64,000 nt of DNA from assembly GCF_042186555.1 (NCBI RefSeq), contig NC_133332.1:212889602-212953601 (forward strand). The letters run 5' to 3'. The notes under the pieces are model-generated. The model made no database searches. It saw nothing but the letters and a program-made list of their open reading frames with translations, and was not told the DNA's origin. Positions 20,020 to 31,522 of this stretch are shown here, piece by piece. Position 1 is the first letter of the stretch. Each line of letters opens with the position of its first letter. This DNA comes from Aquarana catesbeiana. Lineage: Eukaryota > Chordata > Amphibia > Anura > Ranidae. Position numbers and translations under genes: made by a program.

Positions 20020-21660
20020 TGTAATAAGTATGTTTATTTGCACATTTGCACTCTATGCGTTTATATTTTGCACATTTGAGTAATATTGTCATTTAGTTAT
20101 GCATATTGGCACATTTGCACTTTGAAGTGTTTACATTTATTTATTCATTGCACTTTTTAGTAATGCTGTGATTTAGTTATGCTTATTGGTACTTGTGCAC
20201 TTTGATGCGTTTATTTGTCATATTTCACATTTGAATTTGCATTTATTACTTTGATGCGTTTATATTTATTTGTCATATTTCACATTTGTATTTACATTTA
20301 TTAGTATCCATCTATTATTAGGTCCGCTTACCTTGTAGAGGTATTCTGTTTCCCTCATCCACATGCGTTTACTTAGATGCAGTTGTTCTATCATGCTATA
20401 ATTTAGTAGCATGTCCAACACACTCTAGTGCAGCGTAATCTTTTTTACATTTGTCATGTCAGCTGAGTAGTGTTTTACTAAGTTGTGTGTGGCTCGCAGG
20501 ATCTTTCCCATCATTGACTATTAATGAAGAGCAGGAAAATGATACAGAATTAAGAACAAAAAGTCAACTTCCAATGAAAGATGAAATGGCAGAGATGTTC
20601 TCCAGATTGGAACTGTCCTTAAAATGGGAAATGGCAACATTGCACGGAGATCTGAACCAGATCTTAAAGAGAGTGGAAGAAACAGAAGAAAAACTGGAAG
20701 TACAAGTGCTAGAAATAGAAGAACTTAAGGAACAGATGGAGGAGTTGCAGCGGGAACAGAAGTATATGAGGTACAAAATAGAAGATCAGGAAAACCGCAA
20801 CAGAAGAAAAAACCTAAGAATACGGGGCCTACCTGAGATAAAGGGAGAAGTTCTACAAGATAAAATGGACAAAGTATTTGGCACACTGTTGGGAAGGGCA
20901 ACGACAGAAAAAATTATATTCGAAAGAGTACACAGAATTAGAAAACCAGTGGATATCGCAGGAGAAATCCCTAGAGATGTGATTGCGAGATTCCAGAACT
21001 ATAAAGATAAAGAACAGATATGGGAAAGCCTCAAAGCCAAACACCCTGCAAAACACGAAGAAAAAGTATTACAGGTATTTCCTGATCTGGCAACAGAAAC
21101 ATTAGCAAGGAGAAGAGTATTAAAACCGTTACTAGAACAAATGAAGAAGTATGGGATCCTGTATTCATGGGTCTTCCCAGCCTGTTTAATAGGACGAAAA
21201 GAAGGTCACTTAGCAACTCTAAGGTTCCCAGAAGAAACGGACAAATTTTGTAACAAAGTCGATATGCCAACCTAAGAGATTCCTGGAAAAACAGGACCTG
21301 TTCGGGAAGAGGGTTGGGCTCAGGGGCACCTCTGAGTACAGAAAGTAGCTGTTTAGACCAGAAGGCTAATTCAGAGCTCTACCTCAAGGGGAAAGAATTG
21401 CAATTCAGGAGGGAGTGGTAGGCCTTGGATCATTGGTCAAGGAATGACCAGAATTCCCATAAAGAAGGGTGGGGGTGGGTAGAAGGAGTTTTTTTTGTTT
21501 TTTTTGAAAATATGAATGTAGTGGAGCTGCCAGTCTCTCTGGGCTCGCTGAACCCCCCACCAAAACAGAAATCACCAGTATGTGGATTTAACTATCCCAA
21601 ATTTAAATTTGGGAAGAGTAAAGAATATAGGATTGGGAGAGAGGAGTACAGAGAGAAAAG

Positions 21661-24600
21661 ATGACTACAGTGAACTTTTTGACGGGGGTTAAAAGCTTAG
21701 ACAAAAAGAAATACAATTTTAAGAAAAATTACTCAACTCTCTGGAGAGGTAGTCTTTCTGCAGGAGACTCATATCTCCCACGAAACAACTATAAAAGTAA
21801 GATCAAAGGATTTTCCAAGATGGTTCTATGGAGATTCTACAACAAAACGGGCTAAGGGAATGGCAATGGGGTTTGCCAGAGGAGTAAGGTTCATGCTAGA
21901 AGAGAGGCAGGTGGACCCTGAAGGGCGTTACCTGTTCCTGAGGGGGAGACTAAACGAGGAGGATTACACCCTGACAAACATGTATTGCCCAAATAAGAAC
22001 CCAATAAAATATTTAAATGCAGTTATTGAGAAACTAATAGAGTTATTATAGCAGGTGATTTTAATTTCTGTATGCAACCTGAGATAGATAGTACGTTCCG
22101 GGTGCAGGGGATCGGGAATGCTAGATTGAAGATATTAAAAAAGAAATTGCATCAGAACCAGCTGATGGGTGCATGGAGGATACAACATGCAAAAACACGA
22201 GACTATACATTCCACTCCCCTGTACACGGAACGTACTCAAGAATAGATTATTTTCTGATTGAACATAGGTTACTGGATTCAGTGATTAGTACAAATATAG
22301 AAGTCACATCTTTCTTAGACCATGACCCAGTAACAATGAAAATCAGGATAAGTAGGGCCCAAGAGAGGGTAAATTTATTGAGACTAAATGAAGAACTCAT
22401 CCAGGGAAAAGAAGCGGAGGATAGGATAAGAAAAGAATTAGAACATTACTTTAAAACTAATGATACCGAAGAAGTAACAGCGGCAACACTGTGGGAGGCC
22501 CACAAAGCCTATATAAGAGGAATCCTGATAGCAATGGGAGCGTAAAAAAAAGGAAGTAATAAGGATAAGGGAAGTATTAATGAAAGAAATATATGATTTA
22601 GAACAGCAACATAAAGAAAAAAAAAAACAGAGAAAGAAGTGTATAAGTGTATAAGGAGCTCACTATTAAAAGGGATGAACTTAAAAAACTAATAGAACAA
22701 GAAACCCATAGTACTTACAATAGAATTAAGAAAGAGAGGTATCTAGGAGGGAACAAAACGGGGAAGTACCTGTTTCGAGTACTGAAAAGAAAAAAAACTC
22801 TAAATTATATAGAGAAAATCCAAAGTAGTACAGGGGAAATGGTTTCTTCTACAAAGGGGATAGCAGGTGTATTTCAAAAATATTATGAAGAACTGTACTC
22901 AGTAAACCAAAAAGAGACCCTAGAGCAGGAAAAGGAGAGGAGAGAGAAAATGATAATGTTCCTGAGGGAATTAAGTCTAAATAAAATCTCAGAAGACAGA
23001 TTAAGCACCCTAGAAGAACCCATTACAGAAGAAGAAATAGGTAGGATCCTAAAAGATACGGCCTCAGGGAAAAGACCAGGCCCAGATGGGCTGACAATAT
23101 GTTACTATAAGAGGTTCAAGGAAATATTAATCCCTAGATTATGTACGTATATGAATGGGATAGGATCAAGTTGGGAGATGAGAAGGGACGCCCTAGTAGA
23201 GCTTATTACAATTATCCCAAAGGAAGGGAAAGACGCTACTCTGTGTTCAAGTTACAGACCTATCTCTTTGCTAAATGCAGATACGAAACTATTCGCTAAG
23301 GTTCTAGTGAGTAGGAGGAAAACGGTACTGAACGACTTGGTCCATGCGGACCAGGTCAGATTCATTCCAGGAAAGGGAGGGATAATGGGGTTAGAACACT
23401 GTTACTCACGCATGAAGTAAAAAGATGTTGGTCCCCAGGACTACTACTCTCAATAGACGCGGAAAAAGCATTTGATAGGGTAGACTGGGGATTCATGATG
23501 AAGACACAGGAGGTAATGGGAGTAGGCCCAAAGATGACCAACTGGATTGAAGCATTGTAAAACCATCCAACAACTAGGGTGAAGGGCAATGGGTCAGTGT
23601 CTATGCCCTTTGAGATGCAAAACGGAACAAGACAGGGTTGTCCCCTGTCCCCCCTGTTGTTCGTTCTTTCGCTGAAGCCACTTCTGGCGGCGGCCAGACA
23701 GAGTCCAGACATACTGGAGATGAAGAGCACAAACTGGCAGCATATGCCGATGATATACTGTATTCATTACCAAACCTAGAGTAACCCTTCCCAACCTAAC
23801 CAAGCTACTAAAAACTTATGGGGAAATATAAAATTTTAAAATGAACCCTCAAAATCAGAGATTCTCAATATTAACGTAAAGAAACAGTACGTGCAGATAT
23901 TCCAACAAGAGTTCATATTAATATGGCGAGAAAATGATTTAAAATACTTAGGAGTAAAAATAACACCATCTGAAGAGACAATATACCAAGTAAATTTTAT
24001 TCCGCTCCTGAATGAAATTAAAATGGAAATTAATAAAACTGTAACAGGACACTTCTCGTAGTTAGGCAGGATTAATATTTTTAAAATCGCAATTTTGCTT
24101 AAGATTACGTATAAAATGCAGATGCTGCCAATCCCCTCTCACAAGCATACTGTAATACATTAAAAACTTTATTACTCAGGTTTATATGGCAAAAAAAGAA
24201 GCCGAGGATAAGCCTCGAGGTACTGAACAAAGACAAAAAAGCAAGGGGGGCTGGGGGTGCTGGATATTAAAAAATATTATAATGTAATATTACTATCATG
24301 GGTGTTAGAATGGGTAAAAACGAACAAGGAAAAAAGATGGGTTAAATTGGAAAACACGATTAGCAATGTTGCACTGGGGAAAATAATATGGATACGACCT
24401 GAGTACAGAGAAATAAAAAAAAATGCACACGTTAACGCAAAGAAAATTTTGGTAATTTGGGACTTGATGTACATGAAGGAAAAATGGAAATTTAATTCAC
24501 CCTTGATACCATTAAAAGAAACTAACTTTTTCCACCGGGGAAAGGGAGATTGTTTGGGGAATGGATTAAAAAAGAAGATGTACAACTAAAAGATATCACG

Positions 24601-25372
24601 AGGAAAGGTAAAATATACACGTTACAGGAGTTAAAACAAAAAAATGAGTTAATGGTAATAGATGAATGGTGGTACTCCCAGCTGAAATATTTCATTACAT
24701 CACTGCCCCAACCAGTAAGATCCAAGGAGGACTTACGACCGTTTGAGCGGTTATGTATGACAGAAGGAATAAAGAGGGGGATCTCAAGGATCTACAAAGT
24801 GCTTGTGAGATTAGAGGGGCTGAAAATACCGCCATTCATAACAAAGTGGGAAGATGAACTGGGAAAAGGAGAGAAAGATCAGGATTTCTTGAAAATTTTT
24901 ATGACGACACATTCCACGGCAATAGATAGTAACACTATCAAAATGAATTACAAATGTTTAGCACGCTGGTACATACCACTGTATAGGGCAAATAAATATT
25001 AAAAGGAAGTCTTACAACTATGATGACGGGAGTGTGGGGAGGTCGGAACGATGGCCCATATATGGTGGACGTGCCCAAAAATGAAAAACTATTGGAGAGA
25101 GGTGATCCAGGTAATTAAAGAGATCATTAATATAGAGATTGTGGAAGATCCATGGAGGTGTTTGTTTCATGGGGTAAGAATGCCAATCAAACATTACCTG
25201 ATAACATTGGTTCCCCATCTAATAAATGCAGCTAAAAGTTTAATACCCCAGCAATGGCAGGAGAAGGAAAGTCCTAAGATGGGAAGCTGGTGTAGAAAGG
25301 TAAAGAAAAAAGGAAAAGGAAGTAGGTCTACTGGATCGCTAACACAGATCCCAGTGGAAGCTAGAGCATAGA
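21661..25372 (+). pseudogene. decayed L1 ORF2 (endonuclease and reverse transcriptase)
   Basis: Endonuclease remains at about 21661-22345: LQETH is shifted out of frame near 21760, followed by NMYCPNK, AGDFNF near 22055, GTYSRIDYFLIEH and SFLDHDPVTMKI. RT remains at about 22800-23780: KRPGPDGLTICYYK, SYRPISLLNADTKLFAK, SIDAEKAFDRVDW, NGTRQGCPLSPLLF and YADDIL near 23736. C-terminal part at about 24550-25360: TMAHIWWTCPKMKNYW and LINAAKSLIPQQW. Stops and frameshifts recur (for example at 22051, 22545, 23420, 24002 and 24587), so it is dead. It follows ORF1 after a spacer of about 385 bp. Confidence 0.85.
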
Positions 25373-25379
25373 TTCCCCA

Positions 25380-25937
25380 GGGCGCAGAGTCTGAGAGCCA
25401 GCAGGTGTTCACCAGAGCCTCCAGTGGTGAGGATGGACTGCGCTGCAGTCTGGCTCCAGGTCGCGGCCCCCAGGGTCTCACAGCTCACGGTCACGGTAGA
25501 CTACAGTAGATAGAGGAAGCAGCAGGCTGGAACAACAAGGATAAGACAGAGGTCAGGGCGACTAGCAGACAGGAACAACAGAGTACATGCCAAAGATTCA
25601 GGGTCACAGGCAGACAGGGATAGTCGGGGACACGCCAAAAGGTCAAGGTCACAAGCAGACAGGAATAGTCAAGAACACGTCAAAGTCGGTAACAGAGACA
25701 AACGTAGAGCACACGGCACGCAGGAAACAGGAAGCCAAACACACAGTGGATACACAATGGTTGATCAGCAAGGTTGGCTTGCAATGCCAGAGTTAATATA
25801 ATGTTCCTAATTAGAAGCTGGGGTGGAGCTATGCTGAGGAAAGATTATTTAAACCGTCAGGTGAGGGAGGCTGGTCTCTAAAGAAACACATGGAGGAGGT
25901 AAGCTGACAGACACACATCACTGCATAACCATGACAC
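25380..25937. repeat. unclassified interspersed repeat with about 44-bp tandem units
   Basis: Three imperfect tandem units built on GACAGGAATAGTCA...ACACG(T/C)CAAA...GGTCACAAGCA run from about 25567 to 25700. The stretch ends in CCATGACA, whose inverse TGTCATGG would suit the start of a minus-strand LTR, but I cannot find the other boundary. It seems to have removed or replaced the 3' end of the L1. Confidence 0.4.
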
Positions 25938-26656
25938 TGACTCACTATCCACACTATTCATGTATGTGTAAATACAATTAAATGGTCCTCCAATATGTAC
26001 AGTAATTGTATGGTGGAGTTGTGAGTCCTCATGAGTCAACGCATTTCTCTGTTAATTGCTTCCTTAGGACGCACGAGAATACAGCAGAAATCACTAAATG
26101 TGCAAAAAACAGCATAAAAACATACATAATATATTAATACAGCACAACATAAACAATAGGAATAATAATAACCATTAATGTGTAACCCAATAGAGGTAGA
26201 GCACCTTGTTCATGCGTGTCTAGGTGGCATAAAGGCTCCCCTGAGACAGGCACCTAAGCAAAAGAGAAGGCCAGGTGGGTAGCAGATGGTGTGCCAACTT
26301 GTCCAAAAAAGGTGGAAATAACACATGGAAATCATAGAAGAAGTTACAAGCATCAGTCCATAATCAATATTCGGTGGGTTAATCATCATGGGAATCTATA
26401 AGTGTCCATCTTAGAAAATGATGTGGACATGTAGTGATGGATAATCGAGTACAAATAAATTCCAAGAACAATAATTTGGCCAAAGTGAAATTAATGGCCT
26501 GGTAAAGGCGGATTCTGGATACTTTGTATGCAAACCCTCCATATAACAGATGGAACAATACAGGGGGAGGGATGGACTTAACGGCATTCAGCCAACATGT
26601 CAACTTATTTGCAAGACCAACCGCCTCAATGGCATCCAGGGGAGATTACTTATCAA
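25938..26656. other. anonymous repeat-like sequence, no gene seen
   Basis: A/T-rich with no supported reading frame. It may be a decayed retroposon 3' region. Confidence 0.3.
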
Positions 26657-26990
26657 TGGTGCATCTATATACTGTTCCTGAGTAGTGATGACTTCAGATA
26701 CAGACTTTCCCCTTCTGCTGGGATCCCGAAAGACTAGATGCTGCCACAGAGGGCCGCACTCTCCCTCGTCCCAGCGCCAACTGCCCTGAACTGTCCCAGG
26801 CACTCTCTTTCTGCTTCATACAGTACAGCCCACAGTACTCATCCCCAAGGACTACACATCTCAGAATACCACTCATGCTTATGGCTTTTCTTAGGCCACC
26901 CTTGAGTTTAACAGCAAGGGGGAAGGGGAGAGGAGCAGAAAAAGCGAGCAGGCATAACTGAGACTTGCAGCCCTGCAGCACCTAGTTACA
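26657..26990 (-). repeat. 3' LTR of the minus-strand Gypsy element
   Basis: Inverse begins TGTAACTAGGTGCTG. Shorter than the partner LTR (about 334 versus 404 bp), mainly because of a deletion of roughly 70 bp near the middle. Confidence 0.6.
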
Positions 26991-27100
26991 CACTCCCCCC
27001 ACTAAAACTCTTTGGTCCCTCAAAGAAGAAATAAAGTTTTTACAGCACATAGCACCACAAGCAATCAGCAAACTGGTACAACAACCCAAAAGAAGATTAA

Positions 27101-27883
27101 TTAAAGTGATTGTAAAGGTTTACATTTAAATTTTTAAAAATAAACATTTGCACAGAGCAGCCCCAATACTCCTCTTCTCGAGGCCCTGGCCGTCACTCCT
27201 GGCTCCTCCCCCCTGCTGAGTGCCCCCAAAGCAAGATGCATACTATAGGGACACTCGTGCATGCTTGCTACCAAGCCGGTGTTTCGTCACATTCGGCTAC
27301 CCATCACATTTTGCTACCCGCTGGAGTGCGCATGCGCGACGCCGCCATATGCATTCCAACACTGTTGTAAGACACCACTTTTTCACAGGGCCCCTTCGTG
27401 GGCTCGCTTCGCTTGCCACGCTTTGGGCATGGCCTCGCTTCGCTCGGCATAATTATAATCTAACTCTATGTCCACTTGGATTGTGGGGCTTGAATCTGGA
27501 CTTGGGTGTGGCCACAAAATTCTGCGCAAGCGCAGATCGCCACAGTGTTGGATATAATATAACTCATATGGCGGCGGTGCGCATGCGCACTCCAGCGGGT
27601 AGAAAAGTGTGATGGGTAGCTGAATGTGATGAAACACCAGCACTGTGTGTCCATAAGACTCACAGAGCAGAGCTCAGCCCCCCCCCCCCCCCACTCTCTC
27701 CTCACTGGCTGTAAGTGTCTGAGCCAATGAGGAGGGAGAGAGCTGAGAGAGCCTCTGCTCTTGTGCATATCGCTGGATTGAGATCAGGTAAATATAAGGG
27801 GGGCTGCATGCAGAAAGTTTTTTTTACCTTAATGCAGAGAATGCATTAAGGTAAAAAATGTCCTGCATTTGGAACCACTTTAA
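27101..27883. mobile_element. T2/Kolobok-like MITE, copy A, containing a foldback
   Basis: Ends TTAAAGTGATTGTAAAG at the left and, inverted, TTAAAGTGGTTCC at the right, each starting with TTAA, the target of T2/Kolobok and piggyBac elements. A subterminal hairpin near the right end (27820-27858, TTTACCTTAATGCA / TGCATTAAGGTAAA) is shared with copy B at 40723-41175. The extra length compared with copy B is due to the foldback at 27275-27641. Confidence 0.75.
27275..27641. repeat. long foldback with arms of about 76 bp
   Basis: The arm at 27275-27351 (GGTGTTTCGTCACATTCGGC ... GAGTGCGCATGCGC ... CATATG) pairs with 27565-27641 (CATATG ... GCGCATGCGCACTCCAGCGG ... GATGAAACACC). The loop holds repeated GCTTCGCT words. 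No coding potential. Confidence 0.8.
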
Positions 27884-28932
27884 AAAGTACACAGGCCTAG
27901 ATATTTCTCATAAAAAACTGAAATGGACAGAGGAACCTCCACAAATCATGAAACGGGGTGAGGTTGTTCTGTCTATGGGCTATCAATTTAGGCATAGCCC
28001 ATTCGGGTGTGTCAGAGGGCAGGTAAAGGTACCGCCTACCAAATTAGCAATAAAAGAAGTCTGCCTATCGGTAGTCTGATGAGTTGCATAGATAACTTCT
28101 TCTGAGCTTTCTCCCAAAGTGTCATACATTAGTCTTTTTGATGGTCGAATGATCCTCTTAGCTTGAAATTACTGACACTCAGTGGATGCAGCATCACAAA
28201 CCTCAGGGACTGTCTCAGGGAGATTCTGGTCAATATCTACATATTTTTCTATGGGTTATATTGCAAAATCCATGGGACCCTCTGTTGACTGACTTGGGGG
28301 CAGAGGTCCAGGTATTTCAGATTTGAGGGCCAACGGGCCTGTTTCTTGAACTGGATGAGAAACAATAGTCTTTTCAGACAGAGGGACCATAGCCAGTCTA
28401 TGTACGTCCTTCTTCCTCACTATCTTCTTCATCAAAACTCATGTACCATGGTCACATGTCTGCCCCAATGTTGTTTCTTTTCTGTGGAAAGAGTCCCTAG
28501 CATAACCAGTAGAGTGTGATTCAAGCATTCAAGCTGGGGGCCTTCTTGAGCGTGATAGGGGTTGTTCTTGATTTTTGGATGCCCAGCATGTCTAACGGTC
28601 TTCTAATAAGTCTACTTTCAAAGTGTATTCCCTGATCATAATAAATACACTGGGGCAGACCATAATGAACAAAGATTTTTTCCACAAGGACTTTGGCTAT
28701 TGTTGAGGCTTATTCACCTCTGGTTGGGAACGCCTGGACATACTGAGTGAAGTAATCATTCACTACCTCGACATTGCTCTGCCCATTGGAGTCGGATTCC
28801 AGACACAGGAAAGCAATGCGCACCAATTCCATAGGCCCTTGACTTTGCAGGTGTCCTATGGGGGCAGCTCTAGTTGGTAGAGTTTTCTGCTGTATGCATC
28901 TTAGGCATCAGTGACAGTAACCTTCGACTTAA

Positions 28933-30243
28933 TGAAGTTTTAAATAGAGGTATGGCGCTTCCTTATAAAGTATGTACTTGATAATAATGTGACCGATATG
29001 AACTATACCATACACAAACAGTGATAAATAATCATATAAGTGCCCCCATAACTGGTAAAATATATGTGATACGAAACGTGAAGAAGACCCTAATTAGGTA
29101 CCATATACCTATATGCCCAGGTAATTTCCAAAAAGTACCACTAAGTGTGGCTGCTGATACACTATGCAGCTAATATGATGATTCCAACATATATATATGC
29201 AAAAAATATAAAAATTAATATAATATAACAGTGCAATCAAATCCAAAAAATTGTTATGTACCCAATGTGTAATAGCTTATATGGATAGAAAAAATGTTCT
29301 GTCACAAGTAATGCATCCCAAACTGCAAATAGCAGAAAATTATATGTATATAAATATGCAAAAAAGTTGTATACCAGTGCAATCAAATCCAAAAAATATG
29401 TATCCAAACGATCTACACAATGTGTCTCAACATAATTGAATAAAGAAAAAATAATAAAAAATAAAAAACACAAAAAACTGTCACACGTGATACGTCCCAG
29501 ATTGCAATTAGCAGATAAAAAAAAAAAAAAAAAAAAAAGGTTCCAAGAGCTTGGTGACTGTGGTGCCCTTATAGATGAAAAATCCGTGACTTCTGTGCTC
29601 CCCCTTTTGGCTCCCCACTCACCGACTCCCACTACCCCTGCAGGGGTAACAGACACTTCAGGATCCCAATCCCGTCCTTTTGGCCGATATCCGTGGTCAC
29701 TGAGATAGGATGTCCTCTCTCCCAGGTGTTTCCAAATAGCCTCTTTGTACCACCTCCTTATACCACGTCCAAGACAGGGCTCCCCAAAGAAATCCTCCTC
29801 TGCTGCTTCCAGCAGGAAGCACATAGGTATATGGTACCTAATTAGGGTCTTCTTCACGTTTCGTATCACATATATTTTACCAGTTATGGGGGCACTTATA
29901 TGATTATTTATCACTGTTTGTGTATGGTATAGTTCATATCGGTCACATTATTATCAAGTACATACTTTATAAGGAAGCGCCATACCTCTATTTAAAACTT
30001 CATATATATGTTAGTCCTCTTTGAGGGCTTAACTAAAGGTGGCAGCATACCTTTCTTTCTTTTTTCTTTTTCCTCTTCCCCCTTTTTTCTCTCTTTGGGG
30101 TTCTTTACCCCTTACACCTTCTATTACTAACCCCCTTCCCCTCCCCCCTCCCCACCCCCTTGGTCTTTTTCCTCCTCCCTCTTGTTTCCATATCTTGTCC
30201 CCCTCTTTCTGTCCTAAGCGCAGAGGTTCTGTGTTTTTTGTTC
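28933..30243. mobile_element. retroposon with about 180-bp inverted arms, 15-bp TSD
   Basis: Flanked by the perfect repeat TAACCTTCGACTTAA (28918-28932 and 30244-30258), which lies in the Gypsy integrase. The first arm starts directly at the insert edge (28933-29125, TTTTAAATAGAGGTATGGCG, CCATAACTGGTAAAATATAT) and returns inverted at 29822-30003. A pyrimidine-rich unique tail of about 240 bp follows, ending TCTGTGTTTTTTGTTC. The middle has a partial duplication (AGTGCAATCAAATCCAAAAA at about 29230 and 29378) and an A run near 29518. No ORF. Same plan as the insert in L1 ORF1. Confidence 0.75.
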
Positions 30244-31522
30244 TAACCTTCGACTTAAGCCCTCATGCAGGGCCAATAGAAGCTGTCCTTATGTAATGCT
30301 AATAACACAGTCTCACTGTGTTTTTCAGACAAGAACAGCTGGCATCTATCATTTGACTGTCCGAGGGGCCCCTTCGGTAGACCACTCCATTTCTCAACTG
30401 CAGCCGATCCCACTCCTTGTAAACTTTTAATGTCATCTGACAAAGGGGATCTTCTTTTTGGTCCCTCCAAGAGAGTCTTCTTTGACAGCTGGGGTAGAAC
30501 ATCACCTTTAATCTGGGTGAGAGTAATGCCCAGGAACACCAACAGCAGCAACTCCAATGACTTTGGCTTCTATTGCCCCTTGATAGAAAGCTTGTACCCC
30601 TTCTGGAGTCAGCTGCATCCAGCAGTCTGAGCATGCATCTGGGCTATAAGGCCTTCTAGAGAAAGTGTCAGCATCCCAATTGCCCACCTTGGAATGGTTT
30701 TTCAGAGTGAATTGAAATCCCAGAAAGGCAGCCAACCATTGATGCTCAGTGGTGTCCAGCTGGGCAGCGGTAAGTATGTAAGCGAGAGGATTGTTGTCGG
30801 TCTTGATCACAAAGATGGCTCCATAAAGGTAGTTCTTTCGCTTGTCTTTTATGACCCACTTGAGGGCCAGAAACTCCAACTTGTGAGTGGGATAGTTTCT
30901 TTCAACTGGAGTCAGGCTTCTACTCACATATGCAACTTACTGCAAGTACCTATCATTCTCTTGGCACAACAACCCACTTAGTCCATGTCAACTAGCATGA
31001 ACATGTGGTTCATACGGTTTAGAAGAATCAGCATAAGTTAATACAGAGGCGTTGGTGAGGTTTTTTTTTTTTTTAGCTGGTTAAATGCCTACTTACTCTG
31101 TTTCATCCGATGATGTTGGATAGACCATTAGGTTTCCTAAGCCCTTTATTGCACATTGGTGTCTCCATAGCCTTCTCTTCCTCTGCCTTTAACAACTCCG
31201 AGAGGGGTCAGGCTATCTTGGCAAACCCCTCAACAAATGTTTGATAGTAAGAACAGAACCCTAACAATGACCTTAGCTCAGTGATATTACTTGGCCTAGG
31301 CCAAGAGGTGACAGCTTCTAATTTCTCAGGGCCAATAGCTATCTCTGCAGTGAAGACAACTGACAGGCTCTGAAAGCAGCATCCTCTATATATGGGGTGG
31401 GGTGCTGGTCTGGTATAGTCCTTCTGTTGAGTGTCGGATAGTCGATGTATAACCTTAAAGACTCATGCTTCTTTCGCAACACTACTATGGGAGAGTCATA
31501 TGGACATTGTGACTCTCAGATG

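Larger units (their letters stand above)
19240..20513 (+). mobile_element. retroposon with inverted arms, 16-bp TSD, inserted in ORF1
   Basis: Flanked by the perfect repeat TGACTATTAATGAAGA (19224-19239 and 20514-20529). The first about 107 bp (19240-19344, GCTAGAGTGTGTTGGACATG) return inverted at about 20334-20443 with only a few mismatches, then a unique tail of about 70 bp runs to the TSD. Between the arms are a hammerhead-like motif, a long (TA)n and T/A-rich sequence with repeated CATTTGCACTTTGATGCG-type words. There is no ORF. A long variable TSD indicates target-primed insertion, while the inverted arms recall Penelope-type elements or a 5' inversion-duplication. Class uncertain. Confidence 0.75.
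19130..21275 (+). pseudogene. L1 ORF1 (nucleic-acid-binding protein), split by a retroposon
   Basis: RNA-binding chaperone of L1 particles. The N-terminal part is 19130-19239 (ATG 19130, MTPEVGKESLGK). It is interrupted by the 1274-bp insert 19240-20513 and resumes in the same frame at 20530 after the 16-bp target duplication. Downstream are a coiled coil (about 20640-20790, heptad-rich LEVQVLEIEELKEQMEEL), the RRM-like core (NRRKNLRIRGLPE, IIFERVHRIRK) and the C-terminal domain (VIARFQNYKDKEQIW, ARRRVLKPLLEQMKKYGI), in the usual L1 ORF1 order. The apparent start at 20451 belongs to the insert and is not the native start. Confidence 0.82.
4100..25372 (+). mobile_element. old L1-type LINE, scattered over 21 kb by nested insertions
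   Basis: The visible pieces, in order, are: 5' UTR (about 4100-4309, 11596-12291, 13185-13245, 19087-19129), ORF1 (19130-19239 and 20530-21275) and a decayed ORF2 (21661-25372). The joins are supported by target duplications of each insert: TAA for Harbinger, TTAA for the next element, GAACT for the Gypsy element and a 16-bp repeat for the retroposon in ORF1. The motif GTGAGAGAGACTG recurs at about 4138, 11932 and 12209, linking 5' UTR pieces on both sides of the Harbinger element. The 5' boundary is uncertain and the 3' end appears lost to the repeat that begins near 25380. Confidence 0.75.

Noticed and set aside
20451..20530. Start of L1 ORF1 at 20451
   Set aside because: This leader belongs to the retroposon tail and the TSD. 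The native start at 19130 is recovered, in frame, on the other side of the insertion.
23362..23803. Minus-strand frames opposite the L1 RT
   Set aside because: They are antisense shadows of the decayed ORF2, which has RT motifs on the plus strand.
29080..29110. ACGAAACGTGAAGAAG as a second hammerhead core
   Set aside because: There is no CTGANGA box in a usable position, and the base at the cleavage position would be G.
29237..29914. A 225-codon open frame on the minus strand
   Set aside because: It spans the non-coding retroposon, including an arm, an A run and low-complexity sequence, and has no recognisable domain.
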